From assembly GCA_032622095.1 (NCBI GenBank), contig CP136069.1, positions 122,254,126 through 122,318,125 of the forward strand: 64,000 nucleotides of DNA, in the 5' to 3' direction. This DNA is from Siphonodentalium dalli. Lineage: Eukaryota; Mollusca; Scaphopoda; Gadilida; Siphonodentaliidae. Positions 11,638-22,220 of the stretch are shown piece by piece (the first letter of the stretch is position 1; the number at the start of each line of letters is the position of its first letter). The translations under genes and the position numbers were made by a program. The notes under the pieces are model-generated. The model searched no databases, was not told the origin of the DNA, and saw only the letters and a program-made list of their open reading frames with translations.

Positions 11638-11702
11638 CTAACTTTATTACAACGTCGTGACATGGGAGGGGAGATTGTTCCCTGCATTGTAATAAAGTAA
11701 CG
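11638..11702. repeat. Short inverted repeat
   Basis: 'ctaactttattacaa' is complementary to 'ttgtaataaagtaacg' across a spacer of about 35 bp. It may be a miniature element or a remnant of one. Confidence 0.6.
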
Positions 11703-12038
11703 AAGTTATTCAAATATAAAAGGCGTCTTATTATATTAATTGCTCAAGAGGGTCCTTCCTATTTGTCATTCAACAAACTGATAAGAGCAACAATAATGCA
11801 CCGGAGTTATATATGGTGGTTATATGAACCGCATGTCTATCAAACTTAGTTAACGTTGTGTACAGGTCTCGCCCGAGATAACCCGTAGATAAGAGTTTTA
11901 TTGAATGTTTACGGATACATTTTTCATTTCACTTGACACTTGTCTGTCAGTGTGAACTAGAAGTGAATGTCTAGTGAGTTCTAGAAGGATACTGTCTCCA
12001 GGTCAGTCATAATATAACTCAAACCGCTACAAGTTACG

Positions 12039-12185
12039 TACAGTAATGCTCTAAGTAATCGACTTCTTAACCACAGCAGAATAATGGGTAACTTTTCAGG
12101 ATTTAGTCGGAAATATGGCTTGTGGCCATTCATCGGAAACCTCTCACCTGTGGTTAATGAGTTGATTACTTAGAGCATTACTGTA
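12039..12185. mobile_element. Tc1/mariner-like MITE (TA-flanked)
   Basis: TA|CAGTAATGCTCTAAGTAATC at the left and the complement ending GCATTACTG|TA at the right form a TIR of about 35 bp. The inner blocks are 'cttaaccacag' and 'ctgtggttaatg'. TA target duplications with CAGT termini are typical of Tc1/mariner-derived MITEs. The element is 147 bp and has no ORF. Confidence 0.75.
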
Positions 12186-12559
12186 GCTATGGTTTCGTAT
12201 ATATAGGGGTGGTTATTTCCAAATTGGTAATTTAATATTACCCCATCGCTTGTTATCCTATGGTAGTTTCATGCTTGAAAGTTCAAAGTGTTGTGATTTA
12301 TACCCTGCGATTAATTAGTTCAGGCGAATTACACGTACGTACAATACAAGTACTGTATCACCTTCGTCTCAATCAGATGATCAAAATAGCTTAATAAATA
12401 CACGACAAACATATAAATTCATATAATTTAAAAAGGATCCCTTCTGTTATTAGGCTCGTAACATTAATGATCGTTTTGTAGCAGTTTTTTTCCTTACGAT
12501 ATGGTAACACGTAGGTCGTCGGTGTGCCCAGGTCACTGATTCCTTGTATTATACTTTAA

Positions 12560-12960
12560 TTGCTTCGTATAACTATAGATGATCAAATGTTAAATTCTTA
12601 TGAAAATTTATACTTTTCAATTGATACAATGAGAATGTCCCTAGGTTTTTTTTTCAATCTGGCCAATTTGTTCCAAATCTGGCTACGAACGCGTGGCCGT
12701 ATAAAAAAACTTGGCGTGAAATGTGACCTACGTGTAGATCATGTCACAAAGCTATACTATGGCTACGCCTGTAGCGATCATATTCCACGAGTTCAAAACC
12801 TGTGAACGTTTTGATCTTCTGTTGGGGAAATTTTAACATTATGGCAAAATAACGCAGGTAATACATTTCTTTGTTAACAATCTCGAGCTGGAACCTTCTC
12901 ATACAGGAACAGGTATTATCCCAGAATATATATACCTACGTTATTTTGTCAATGTTATAA
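12560..12960 (+). repeat. Dispersed repeat with terminal inverted segment
   Basis: 12700-12860 resembles 19830-19990 in order. Shared landmarks are 'atcatg(t/c)cacaaa', 'ctctggctac(g/a)cc'-like blocks and 'gaacttttgat'-like blocks. The last part (12831-12960) is an inverted repeat: 'ttaacattatggcaaaataa' against the complement of 'ttattttgtcaatgttataa'. Probably an old non-autonomous element. No protein support. Confidence 0.55.
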
Positions 12961-13004
12961 AGTTCTCTGTCAGAACACCAACACGTTCTCAGACTTTGGT
13001 GGAA

Positions 13005-13078
13005 TATATCTGCGGCGTACCCAGAGTAGAGACTCATATGGAATATATCTGTGGCGTACCCAGAGTCGAGATTCATAG
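13005..13078 (+). repeat. Tandem duplication, ~38-bp unit x2
   Basis: Two adjacent copies of a unit containing 'ggaatatatctg(c/t)ggcgtac' followed by 'ccagagt(a/c)gaga(c/t)tcata'. Confidence 0.85.
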
Positions 13079-13850
13079 CACGATCTAACCTGCGTGTAGC
13101 TAACATCATCATAAACACTACACTGCCCTTCTAACGCTACATGTATTTTGTTCACCAAAAGCTTCTTTTCTCACAGGGCTGAACGTTATATTTTGTCCCA
13201 TCTGCCTTGCTATTCTGGGGTGTATATATCATTGGGCAGCTAATGCTCGAAACTGCAATTAAACCTTCATTAAAGGCTTGCCAATATAATAAACTATGTC
13301 ACATGTTATTTATCTTTACCTATGTTAGCTGTCGTTATGTGTTCTCGCAAACATATTTCGAGTATCCACGCTTGGTTAGCGATTGCCGTAATCGTAGTTA
13401 CACTGGGTCCGCGAGCATATAGCGTAATTATATCAACTGCAAAATTTTCATTGTTATTTCTTGCACTCTGAATGCGATACTTTCATCAATCCATGATATC
13501 ATGATTCAGCTTTCCAGCGCTGAAAAATGCGAATGGGTAGCCTTTCTAAGTACTAAGTTAATAAGTAATATTGGCCTGTTAAGATTGTTGGATATAGCGA
13601 TGGGTTGCTTCAGTAATGATAGTCAGGAATATATTTTTTCAAAAAATAAATGTTCCATGTATAAAGCTACACATTGAAGCTCATTGAAAAGCTATATCCC
13701 GTAGCCAGTGCAGCAATTTGTTATTTTCTGAAAGCTAAAGCTCGTGGAATAGGGCAGACTTCTTTCAACATGAAACGTCCAAGAAAAATATATTTTCCCC
13801 CCAAAAAAATAATTTATGTAATATAATAAACCAACGGGCGTACTATAGAT
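13079..13850. other. Intergenic, no gene seen
   Basis: No coding or repeat structure supported in this AT-rich stretch. Confidence 0.45.
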
Positions 13851-13904
13851 ACAGAGGATCTGCAACGAGTTATGTTGGGATATAAGATTGTATGAAACGA
13901 GTTT

Positions 13905-14118
13905 GATAAATTTGAATCAAAACGAGTATATGTGTTCTTGAATGTTTCATACACACAATGGTATTTTTTTCTCAAATCGCTCGGGTTAGCCGAACAGCGC
14001 GAAAATAACAACATTAAAAAAAATAACGGTACTTTTTCGTAACGGCATCATTTTTCCCTACTCGCATTATAGCAATTCAGCCGGACCACCAGCATCATAG
14101 CATATTAGCAGGACCACT
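13905..14118. mobile_element. Transposon terminus, 'right' type
   Basis: Homologous to 3040-3215, the right end of the MITE at 2726-3215. Shared blocks are 'gttcttgaatgtttcata', 'gcgaaaa/gcgaaac', 'ggtactttttcgtaacggca' and 'attagcaggaccact'. The matching left-type end does not lie upstream as expected but downstream, at 15824-16030, beyond the minisatellite. The two termini are therefore back to back around the array. Confidence 0.75.
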
Positions 14119-14154
14119 TGAGAAGGGGTGATATAGTGCGGCGATGTCTACCCG

Positions 14155-15553
14155 GTCGACGACCACGTGCAAGAGCCGGCCTGACTGTTGAGCCTCAATC
14201 GGTAAACTACCTGTTTGACGACCACGTGCAAGAGCCAGCCTGACTGTTGAGCCTCCATCGGTAAACTACCTGGTCGACGACCACATGCAATAGCCGGCCT
14301 GACTGTTGAGCCTCAATCGGTAAACTACCTGTTTGACGACCACATGCAATAGCCGGCCTGACTGTTGAGCCTCAATCGGTAAACTACCTGTTCGACGACC
14401 ACATGCAATTGCCGGCCTGACTGTTGAGCCTCAGTCGGTAAACTACATGTTTGACGACCACATGCAATTGCCGGCCTGACTGTTGAGCCTCAATCGGTAA
14501 ACTACCTGTTCGACGACCACATGCAATTGCCGGCCTGACTGTTGAGCCTCAATCGGTAAATAACCTGGTCGACGATCACATGCAATAGCCGGCCTGACTG
14601 TTGAGCCTCAATCGGTAAACTACATGGTCGACGATCACATGCAATAGCCGGCCTGACTGTTGAGCCTCAATCGGTAAATAACCTGGTCGACGATCACATG
14701 CAATTGCCGGCCTGACTGTTGAGCCTCAGTCGGTAAACTACATGTTTGACGACCACATGCAATTGCCGGCCTGACTGTTGAGCCTCAGTCGGTAAACTAC
14801 ATGTTTGACGACCACATGCAATTGCCGGCCTGACTGTTGAGCCTCAATCGGTAAACTACCTGTTCGACGACCACATGCAATAGCCGGCCTGACTGTTGAG
14901 CCTCAATCGGTATACTACCTGTTCGACGACCACGTGCAAGAGCCAGCCTGACTGTTGAGCCTCAGTCGGTAAACTACATGTTTGACGACCACATGCATTA
15001 GCCGGCCTGACTGTTGAGCCTCAGTCGGTAAACTACATGTTTGACGACCACGTGCAATAGCCGGCCTGACTGTTGAGCCTTAATCGGTAAACTACCTGTT
15101 CGACGACCACGTGCAATAGCCGGCCTGACTGTTGAGCCTCAATCGGTAAACTACCTGTTCGACGACCACATGCAATAGCCGGCCTGACTGTTGAGCCGCA
15201 GTCGGTAAACTACATGTTTGACGACCACATGCATTAGCCGGCCTGACTGTTGAGCCTCAATCGGTAAACTACATGGTCGACTACCACATGCATTAGCCGG
15301 CCTGACTGTTGAGCCTCAATCGGTATACTACCTGTTCGACGACCACATGCAATAGCCGGGCCTGACTGTTGAGCCTCAATCGGTAAACTACATGGTCGAC
15401 TATCACATGCATTAGCCGGCCTGACTGTTGAGCCTCAATCGGTAAACTACATGGTCGACGACCACATGCAATAGCCGGCCTGACTGTTGAGCCTCAATCG
15501 GTAAATAACCTGGTCGACGACCACGTGCAATAGCCGGGCCTGACTGTTGAGCC
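14155..15553 (+). repeat. 59-bp minisatellite, 24 copies
   Basis: There are 24 head-to-tail units of 59 bp (two units gain a G in 'gccgggcctg'). Each unit reads 'gacgaccac(g/a)tgcaa', then 'ccggcctgactgttgagcct', then 'cggtaaactac'. Copies fall into variant classes: CACGTG with 'caagagcc' (copies 1, 2, 14), CACATG with 'caatagcc', 'caattgcc' or 'cattagcc', and CACGTG with 'caatagcc' (16, 17, 24). Variants cluster in runs, consistent with local unequal exchange. No unit-length ORF survives, because 59 is not a multiple of three. Confidence 0.97.
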
Positions 15554-15823
15554 ATATGATATTATATAGTGTGTGTCGTGTGAGCGCTTATCGGCGTTAA
15601 GTCGTAAATGAACGGAAATCGATCTACTTACTTGGTTAGATCGAAGAGGATCATAAATCTGCTGTGTTTAAACAAATGTGACCCGATCGGAACGCAGATA
15701 ACCTCATTTCTATGAACAAACGGCAAACGAGCTTCGCGTTACACATTCAAGCGACAGGTCGAGTGGGCATATCAGAGCACACCCTGCAGATAAAACACGT
15801 GTGTAACATAACCCTGGTCAAGT
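15554..15823. other. Unique spacer between array and transposon end
   Basis: Unique sequence that opens with an AT-rich segment ('catatgatattatata'). No ORF, RNA or repeat recognised. Confidence 0.5.
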
Positions 15824-16030
15824 GGTCCTGCTAATATGCTATGTTGCTGGTGGGTCCTGCTAAATTTCTATGATGCAGTTAAGGAAAGCTGATGCTGTAA
15901 ACAAGTACCGTTATTTGTTTCTAAAGTTGCCATTTTCGCGGTTTCCGGTAAGCAGGAGCATATCTAAACAAAAGCAAAAATACAAATAAGAAGCCATTAA
16001 GTGATTCAAACATTCAAAAACATATATATT
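15824..16030. mobile_element. Transposon terminus, 'left' type
   Basis: Homologous to 2726-2930, the left end of the 2.7 kb MITE. Shared features are 'agtggtcctgctaat', an internal second 'ggtcctgctaa', 'ctgatgctgt(t)aac', 'gtaccgttat', 'tcgcggt' and 'cattcaaa'. It is oriented away from the right-type end at 13905-14118, with the 59-bp array and about 270 bp of unique sequence between them. Confidence 0.75.
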
Positions 16031-17580
16031 GCAGCCGGACCTCACACGAATCTCATACCGTTTGGAAGTCTACCTATAGGCATGTGGATAATACCCCATT
16101 TAAACGATGACATCTAACAAGGGACGTGGTCGCATTGTTTTTGTTGTACTGATAAAGGGTCATCAGTTGAAAAATGGGTGTAAGGTTGGAAATTTACACT
16201 TGATGCATAAGTTGGAAAATGACAGTTCTGGGGGAGCGTGTGAATAGAATGTCTCCTATAGCAGTTAGGTCCGCTTTTGCATGGTCTTGATAAGGTGGGG
16301 TAGAGTTGGAAATTGCAATCTGTACACCCCAACAGAGAACCACTATACAAACGTCCCTGCATCCAACACACATTCGAAAAACTAAACCAGGAATATGCAG
16401 CAGTGTACATGTAAGAGTGCATATGGACGTATACGCGGGATTACTTCAGCACCACGTGGCGACCTCCAGCCTGTCATTTCCTGGGTCCGGGTAACGCGGA
16501 CGGGTTACATACGAGACATATACTTAGTTGAAGTGCACTGCTGTGTTGTTTCGCTGAACGCGCGTTTTGTCCCAGCATATTCGATCAATTCTTTTACGCC
16601 CGCGCGTCGACAATACATAAATGTGTATATAGATATATTGTAACGGACTCATTAAAGCCACCCCGTGATTAGCCAGCGCAATGCTTATTGATCTCGTTCG
16701 GGTCTCTTGTGTATTTTAAAGTGTCCATTAAATTTAATTTATGCGCGAATAAAGGTGCATGTGTTTAATAACAATAACACCTGATCTTGAGGCAGGTGCA
16801 CAAAACAATACCTATATACATACATGACATGTGAAATTATATTAGAGCAACTGGGCATGTACATCAGTCATGTGTTCTATATGGTGGATCTTATATTGTA
16901 TTGATGTATTCCTCACGAGACGCCGACGCTTAATATAATGACTCTGCTTCCGGTCCTTAGTTTTCTTTCGAGTGCATGGGTGCGCATTGAGTTGGAAAGT
17001 TTAGTTAAAATCAACGTTTTAGGATGCGTTTTTCTCGCATGTAATGGCATATCGTTGTGGATATAAATATGTATGGATTAAGGATTATTATTCCGTTACG
17101 TCGACTCACAGTGGGTATAGGATATGCATAAAATCAGACCATGCATGATCTACAGGATTTGTGCGCTTGATTATTTTGTTGATTAACAGATTCGTCGAGT
17201 GTACATATATATACGAATGTGGAGGCAAATATAAATGTTCTTTAAACTTGTGTGAATCAACAAACTGAATGGACGACTCTTCATAGACCACTCCTAAATG
17301 ATTCGACACTAGAAAGTACAAACATGAAATGCTGGAATAGGAGTTCTTTGACATTGGGCGTGAAATACATGTAGCATGTGTCCATGTCGATGAGTATGCA
17401 CACAACGCAGGGTGCATAGACGGACTTAATCGATAAATTGACCACCAGGTGCAGTTAAGATAACATACTCTATACTTTTATAAATGATACTTTCGCCAAA
17501 ACAATACAAACGTTGCAAATGAATACGCATGCACAACGAATATACAAAGATGGCCAACAGTTAAACCGACTAATGGAAAC
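16031..17580. other. Intergenic, mostly unannotated
   Basis: About 16150-16310 carries weak matches to the 'ggaaattt' dispersed repeat. Otherwise no supported feature. The open frames of about 100 codons on either strand lack domain, codon or splice support. Confidence 0.45.
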
Positions 17581-17620
17581 TAGCAACTAAGCGGATTGGC
17601 AGGCACTTTTCGTCGGCACT

Positions 17621-17842
17621 ATGTTAAGAAGATCAATATGTGTTAGAGCGAACGCGCCGAGTCAACCGACGAACAACGAGAGGCAGAGGAAGGAAGAAAA
17701 GGGACTGATCATTATTGGGCCGTATAGACCGAAACCACGACCTGTCTACGTACAGCCACCTGCACTGATCAGGTCAATTTATGTACGTGCAAATGCTCCA
17801 TCGCACAGCTTCAGTAGCCATGGTGGTGTCAACGATCAGGTA
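17621..17842 (+). CDS. Candidate exon with internal peptide repeat, unknown protein
   Basis: The 74-codon open segment from ATG at 17621 ends at a good donor, CAG|GTAATA, after codon 17840-17842. An in-frame TAA lies 12 codons upstream of the ATG. The start is therefore this ATG or a splice acceptor at 'ttggcag' near 17599. The predicted peptide holds RSICVRANAPSQ near the N-terminus and RSIYVRANAPSH near the C-terminus. These are separated by a Lys/Glu/Arg-rich stretch and GPYRPKPRPVYVQPP. The two 12-codon blocks differ at most third positions (aga/agg, ata/att, gtt/gta, gcg/gca, aac/aat, gcg/gct, ccg/cca) but in only two amino acids. That pattern points to selection on protein. There is no signal peptide and no known domain. 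The function is unknown and partner exons were not found. Confidence 0.5.
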
Positions 17843-18317
17843 ATATGAATGATAACACCAAGGCCTTACGCAAGTTTTGTCTATCATACATGTACATTTG
17901 TCATTTGTACATGTTGTTTCAAAGAGATTTTCTGAAATCTGTCTGGATATTTTTCGTTAGAAATTCAGAACATGCTAGTAATGTGACTCGAATTTAAGAA
18001 ATATCATTTTCTTGAAAATTATAATAACACGCTCTATAATTTGAACATGACCTCTCGGAATTGACACTACATGTATAAAACCCCCCAACTGTACGTTTTC
18101 AATCCAGAAAATAATTACATCGGACCCACGAACCCATTAATAGAAGGTTTTGGTGGCCAAATGTGGACTTTCAAAAGGAGAAGTTTTAACACGTTTGAAT
18201 TATTGTCAGCCTAGCAAAAATTCCAATGATCGCCTCTTTTAAGTAGCGTTCATGAGCTGGTCAACCTAAAGCAGTAGATAATAAAGATCGCACTCCATTG
18301 TGAGCTTCTGTGATCGT

Positions 18318-18650
18318 GGGTAATAACTTTTAACATTTGGAAATTGCATACCTGACACAAGATTATTTGGAAAATTCACACCAACAATAGGTTGAAATTG
18401 GTTTCGTATAGTGTGATTTTCCAACAATTTATTAGTGGGGGATTTGTTGTTTTTTAGCCCATGCATGCGGCATTTTCTTACTTTTGGTAAAACACTTTGA
18501 CTGAAATGGAGATTGCCCAACTGTAGTATGGGTGTCAGGTTGGACATTTCCAACACTTAGAAAGCTTTAGGCTTGCTAGGATTTCGCATCTTTCATGTTC
18601 ATATTAAAAAAAAATTCTGGTCCCTCCCCCGTGGCTAATTAATTTACGAA
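18318..18650 (+). repeat. Dispersed repeat ('ggaaattt' family), copy B
   Basis: Parallel to 4700-5010: 'catacctgacac', 'ccaacaataggttgaaa', 'gggtgtcaggttgga' and 'tccctccccc(g)tggc' occur in the same order. It is noncoding, and the minus-strand 96-codon frame across it is fortuitous. Confidence 0.7.
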
Positions 18651-18664
18651 AATCAGGTGTGAAT

Positions 18665-18720
18665 TTGATTGATTGACTGGTTGAGGGTTTAACGTCGTTT
18701 ATCACGACCAATAACAGAAT
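18665..18720 (+). repeat. Short SINE-like motif ('tttaacgtcg')
   Basis: 'tgattgattgactggttgag' runs into 'ggtttaacgtcg'. A similar 'gattgattt' plus 'ttaatgtcgc' start occurs at 46955-46990. Repeats with this core are common in molluscan genomes, from general recollection. Only the head is present here. Confidence 0.4.
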
Positions 18721-18976
18721 CAGGAGTCACAAGAGATCGCAGCGAAGCAACTATATGTAGATGAATCAGACATTCGATTAGAATAAAACAGTAAGCTATG
18801 TACAAATAAAAGCACCCTAGAGGAAATATTTCCTCTTGGAGTCAGGAGTATAAATTCAAGAACTGACTTGTGTGCAAGCATAATATAGAACGCATAAAAG
18901 TAGTACAATAATACAACATCAATAGCAATTAAATAACAAGGAATTACCCAGACTGAATGCCAAAATATTTACAAGG

Positions 18977-19189
18977 TTATAATCTGATGAATCGTGCATG
19001 AGCCTTTATCAATGCGTCAAGCTGACGGCCGGGTGGGTCCAACATAATGTCATCCTGCACCCAACCGACAGCTTCCGCCCATAAACACTGCTTTTTGTCT
19101 CCTGGTGGTAATCGTTTCTCGTCAAACATCTGGTCAAACCCCGAGGCCCGATCCGTCATCTCAGGTTTAAACCGCCGTGAGTCAGCAAA
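18977..19189 (-). CDS. Candidate C-terminal exon, unknown protein
   Basis: The minus-strand open segment of about 70 codons ends in TAA at 18977-18979. It includes SRRFKPEMTDRASGFDQMF, PPGDKKQCLWAEAVGWVQDD and LDALIKAHARFIRL near the stop. Composition is protein-like and balanced in acidic, basic and aromatic residues, unlike the Leu/Ile/Tyr-rich chance frames elsewhere. An in-frame TAA near 19201 means this would be an internal start (Met near 19159) or an exon entered by splicing. No convincing polypyrimidine-AG acceptor was seen. No family recognised. It could be a genuine terminal exon, a processed fragment or chance. Confidence 0.3.
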   Translation of the reverse strand, partial: FADSRRFKPEMTDRASGFDQMFDEKRLPPGDKKQCLWAEAVGWVQDDIMLDPPGRQLDALIKAHARFIRL

Positions 19190-19199
19190 ATCCGTGGTT

Positions 19200-20975
19200 T
19201 AAACCAGAGAACATAGGTCTCTAAGTAACACATTCGTCATATCTGGTCCAGCCAGACCAGTGATTTAGCAGTAGTGTCTCTGTATCGTCGAGATAATTTA
19301 TGTACTTTCGCAATGCGGACCGTCTCGTTTTACTGACTGCGAAAATAAATAATTACGACAGCGAGCATATCTTGATTGGAAATATATCAGTTAGAAGCAC
19401 TCACACATATAACGCGTGTGGGGATAAGTTTTTGTCAATTCTTTTGCGTTTTATAAGCTTAAACTGGCAACTAAACCATCTAATTCGGCGGTCCAGCTAA
19501 ACCAGCTTTACCGAGGCTGAACTTGAGATGTCGAATCTGTCTTTCCTTCATCGCGGTTTAGAATTGTCAAACAATTAGTCAAAGGGTGGAGCTGTAAATA
19601 ATCTCGAGCGAGAGCGTGTCTAAGTGGCGACTGCCGACTGGTGTTAACATGTCACAGCTTTGCTCAGATATGGACATGTTCCTTCAGTATGATTTTTACA
19701 ACTATCTTGGGGTTTTATTTTTTGGCTTGTGGCAATCACAAATACTGGTGTTTTCTACGAATTCAACGTTTTAATTTTGACCCCAAAACGATGCTACTGC
19801 ATGACCAGATATGCATACACATAGTTTGCAATCCTGAACTTATACTGCTATATGAGATCATGCCACAAAACTCTACTCTGGCTACACCCATAAATTCCCA
19901 TTATATTCGACCAGTTCAAACCCTGGGAACTTTTTGATTTTCTGCCGTATGACGGGAAATATATGACATTGAAAAAAGCAACGCATGTAATATAAATCTT
20001 TATTTAAAAGCTGTCCCTTTGCATGGATGCCCACTTCCAACAGTTCAGATGCCGCGTATGGTGTGCACTATAAGCAAATTGCCTTCACTTGACTGATCTC
20101 TTGGTCCAGGATTGACTCGATTATGGAGCCTTTATTCAGCGTCAGAATTCAGCCTGCAGCCCCTTTGTGCGGTAGGAGCCTGCGACACCCTGCGAACATT
20201 TTGATTATTTTAACATTTTTTTAATTAATTAAGTAAATTTAAAACAAACAAATATGATTTTGAATTTTGTTTGGTTCCTGTTAGATTAAACTCCTTACTC
20301 AATTTAACAACACAATTTTTCTTATTTTTATATAAAAAATTTGTTAATCCAATGAGCGTGCACGTGTTAGCGATAATTTATGACGTGTCAATAACCATTA
20401 TATCGGCCTGTATTTTGATCCGATTGGTAAGAGGGTAGTCTGAATGCATGCTCATATCACCGAATCGAGTTGTCAATTAGCTGGCAACTGAACGACAATA
20501 ACGCCCCCTTAGACCCGGTTTGGCTGGACCACCAATGTAGGTTTAAACCAAGTTTAAACGAATAGAATATAGTATAGCTGCAACTGGCTCAACTTGAGTG
20601 GATTGTTTGGGAGCAACAGAAAACTTTTGCATCTTCAGTAGACGTTTCCACGGCCTGTGAAACATGCTCTTGTATATGAGTTATATCGGTTGCGTTAAGT
20701 TGTGTTGCTTGTGATACCCAACTGATGTTGGTCTGGCTGCTATCTGTTTCAGTAACGGCATCAGCACACGCTTTTATAGAAGCGATTGCAGATTATATGA
20801 CTGGTTCTATTGATGGTCGGGCACATCTATTTCTTGGCATCGAAATATCACAGATGTTTCTCGGCCTTACTCCTTTGAATTATTTTAAGTTAATCGTGCA
20901 ACATATCCTCGCGTAAATACGCACATAAAATCGACCTATATTGTTAAATGGGTACATACAATGTGATTATTTGAT
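19200..20975. other. Intergenic with repeat fragment
   Basis: 19830-19990 is a diverged copy of the repeat at 12700-12860. Several 'gtttaaac' blocks occur at 19161-19205 and 20545-20560. No gene is supported. Confidence 0.5.
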
Positions 20976-22220
20976 TCTGAAATAAGCACATAATGGAGTC
21001 ATACCTGTTATTTTATTTTTGGCGCGGGCCGCAGTGAAATCACTTGCTAGAGAGCGTGCACCTGAAAAGTCATGTTGATTAATTGTGGCATTGTCTCCAC
21101 ATAATCTGCTGAGAATAGCCTCATTATGAGTCGATAATGTGACTAAAAAGCTCTCAAATTTTTCAGCACATTATTGACTCAAAATGAGCCAATTCTAAGC
21201 AGATTAACTACCTAAAACAAGTTATATTATACGCAGATAGTGGGCGTATTTTTGGGAGAACAGGATGGATAGTCCCATTTTGGGACATAAACGATCGATT
21301 GGGACGATCGATTGCAATATGTGCACCTTTAGAGTTTGCACAGCGTCCACACTTTAACTCCATGAGGAGTTAACTACGCCAATATTTCTGATTCCGAAGA
21401 ATCAGCTATATCGCGGGTTCTCACGCAGCTCTGTTACTGTTCAATGTCTTGTGAGGAGTAATCAACACTGGTGTTTGTGCAATAGATGTAAATTTCATAA
21501 GAGCGTCAGCGTGGCCCAGTCCAGATAGGTTTGATCGATTTGAATTGTCCGGCTATGCTTTGTATCGATGTACTGTTGACAAATACAGAAGGTATCTTGA
21601 CATTCGGATAACCAAGAACCTAGTAACGAGGATATACCTCAGAACCAGTGGAACTTAGCCAGTTATCATCCTTATGTTTTGGATTGTTTTGAGTTGTTGC
21701 CATATGAAAAGCAAATAATCGACTACTAGCCCAGCAGCAGCCTCAGACTACCCTTCGAATTGTGATCGTACCAATGATTGGTGCATAGATGAAGCGGTGA
21801 CCCGTCTAGCCGCTGCATCATCTCGATACCTCCCCACATCGAGATACGCGTGAACATTGCAAGATGATTGAAACAAACAGTTAACGGTTATGAGGACGAA
21901 ATGCTAAGAGACATGACACAAAAGAAACAACAAACACAAAACAGAACAAACAACAAGACACCAGGACCTAATTATTCACATTAGTTCATGTTGAACTTTT
22001 TAGATTCTGAAATAAGCCCAAAATGGACTTATGCTCGTTATATTGTTATATGGCACGTGCCAACGCATATTATAAAGAGCGTACAAATGGTAAGTCGATT
22101 TAGTTTCACATCGAGCGTAATTCAGATTCAAATAATGTCGATATGGGCTTATTTGTGTTTCTGAAATATGTTCAATATGAGCTTAATTTCAGAAGAACAG
22201 GATGACAAACTATACGCAAT
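20976..22220. repeat. Two direct copies of a 'gaaataagc' repeat plus an inverted repeat
   Basis: 'gattctgaaataagcacata' (about 20976) and 'gattctgaaataagcccaaa' (about 21999) each lead into 'atggactta/atggagtca', 'cgttatatt'-like and 'agagcgt(g/a)ca' blocks. 21101-21212 is a separate imperfect inverted repeat with the blocks 'cacataatctgctgagaata' and 'agattaac'. Related sequence forms the ends of the 29347-31420 element. Confidence 0.6.

Noticed and set aside
14155..15553. CRISPR-like array of regular repeats
   Set aside because: The units are contiguous with no unique spacers, and the genome is eukaryotic. It is a minisatellite.
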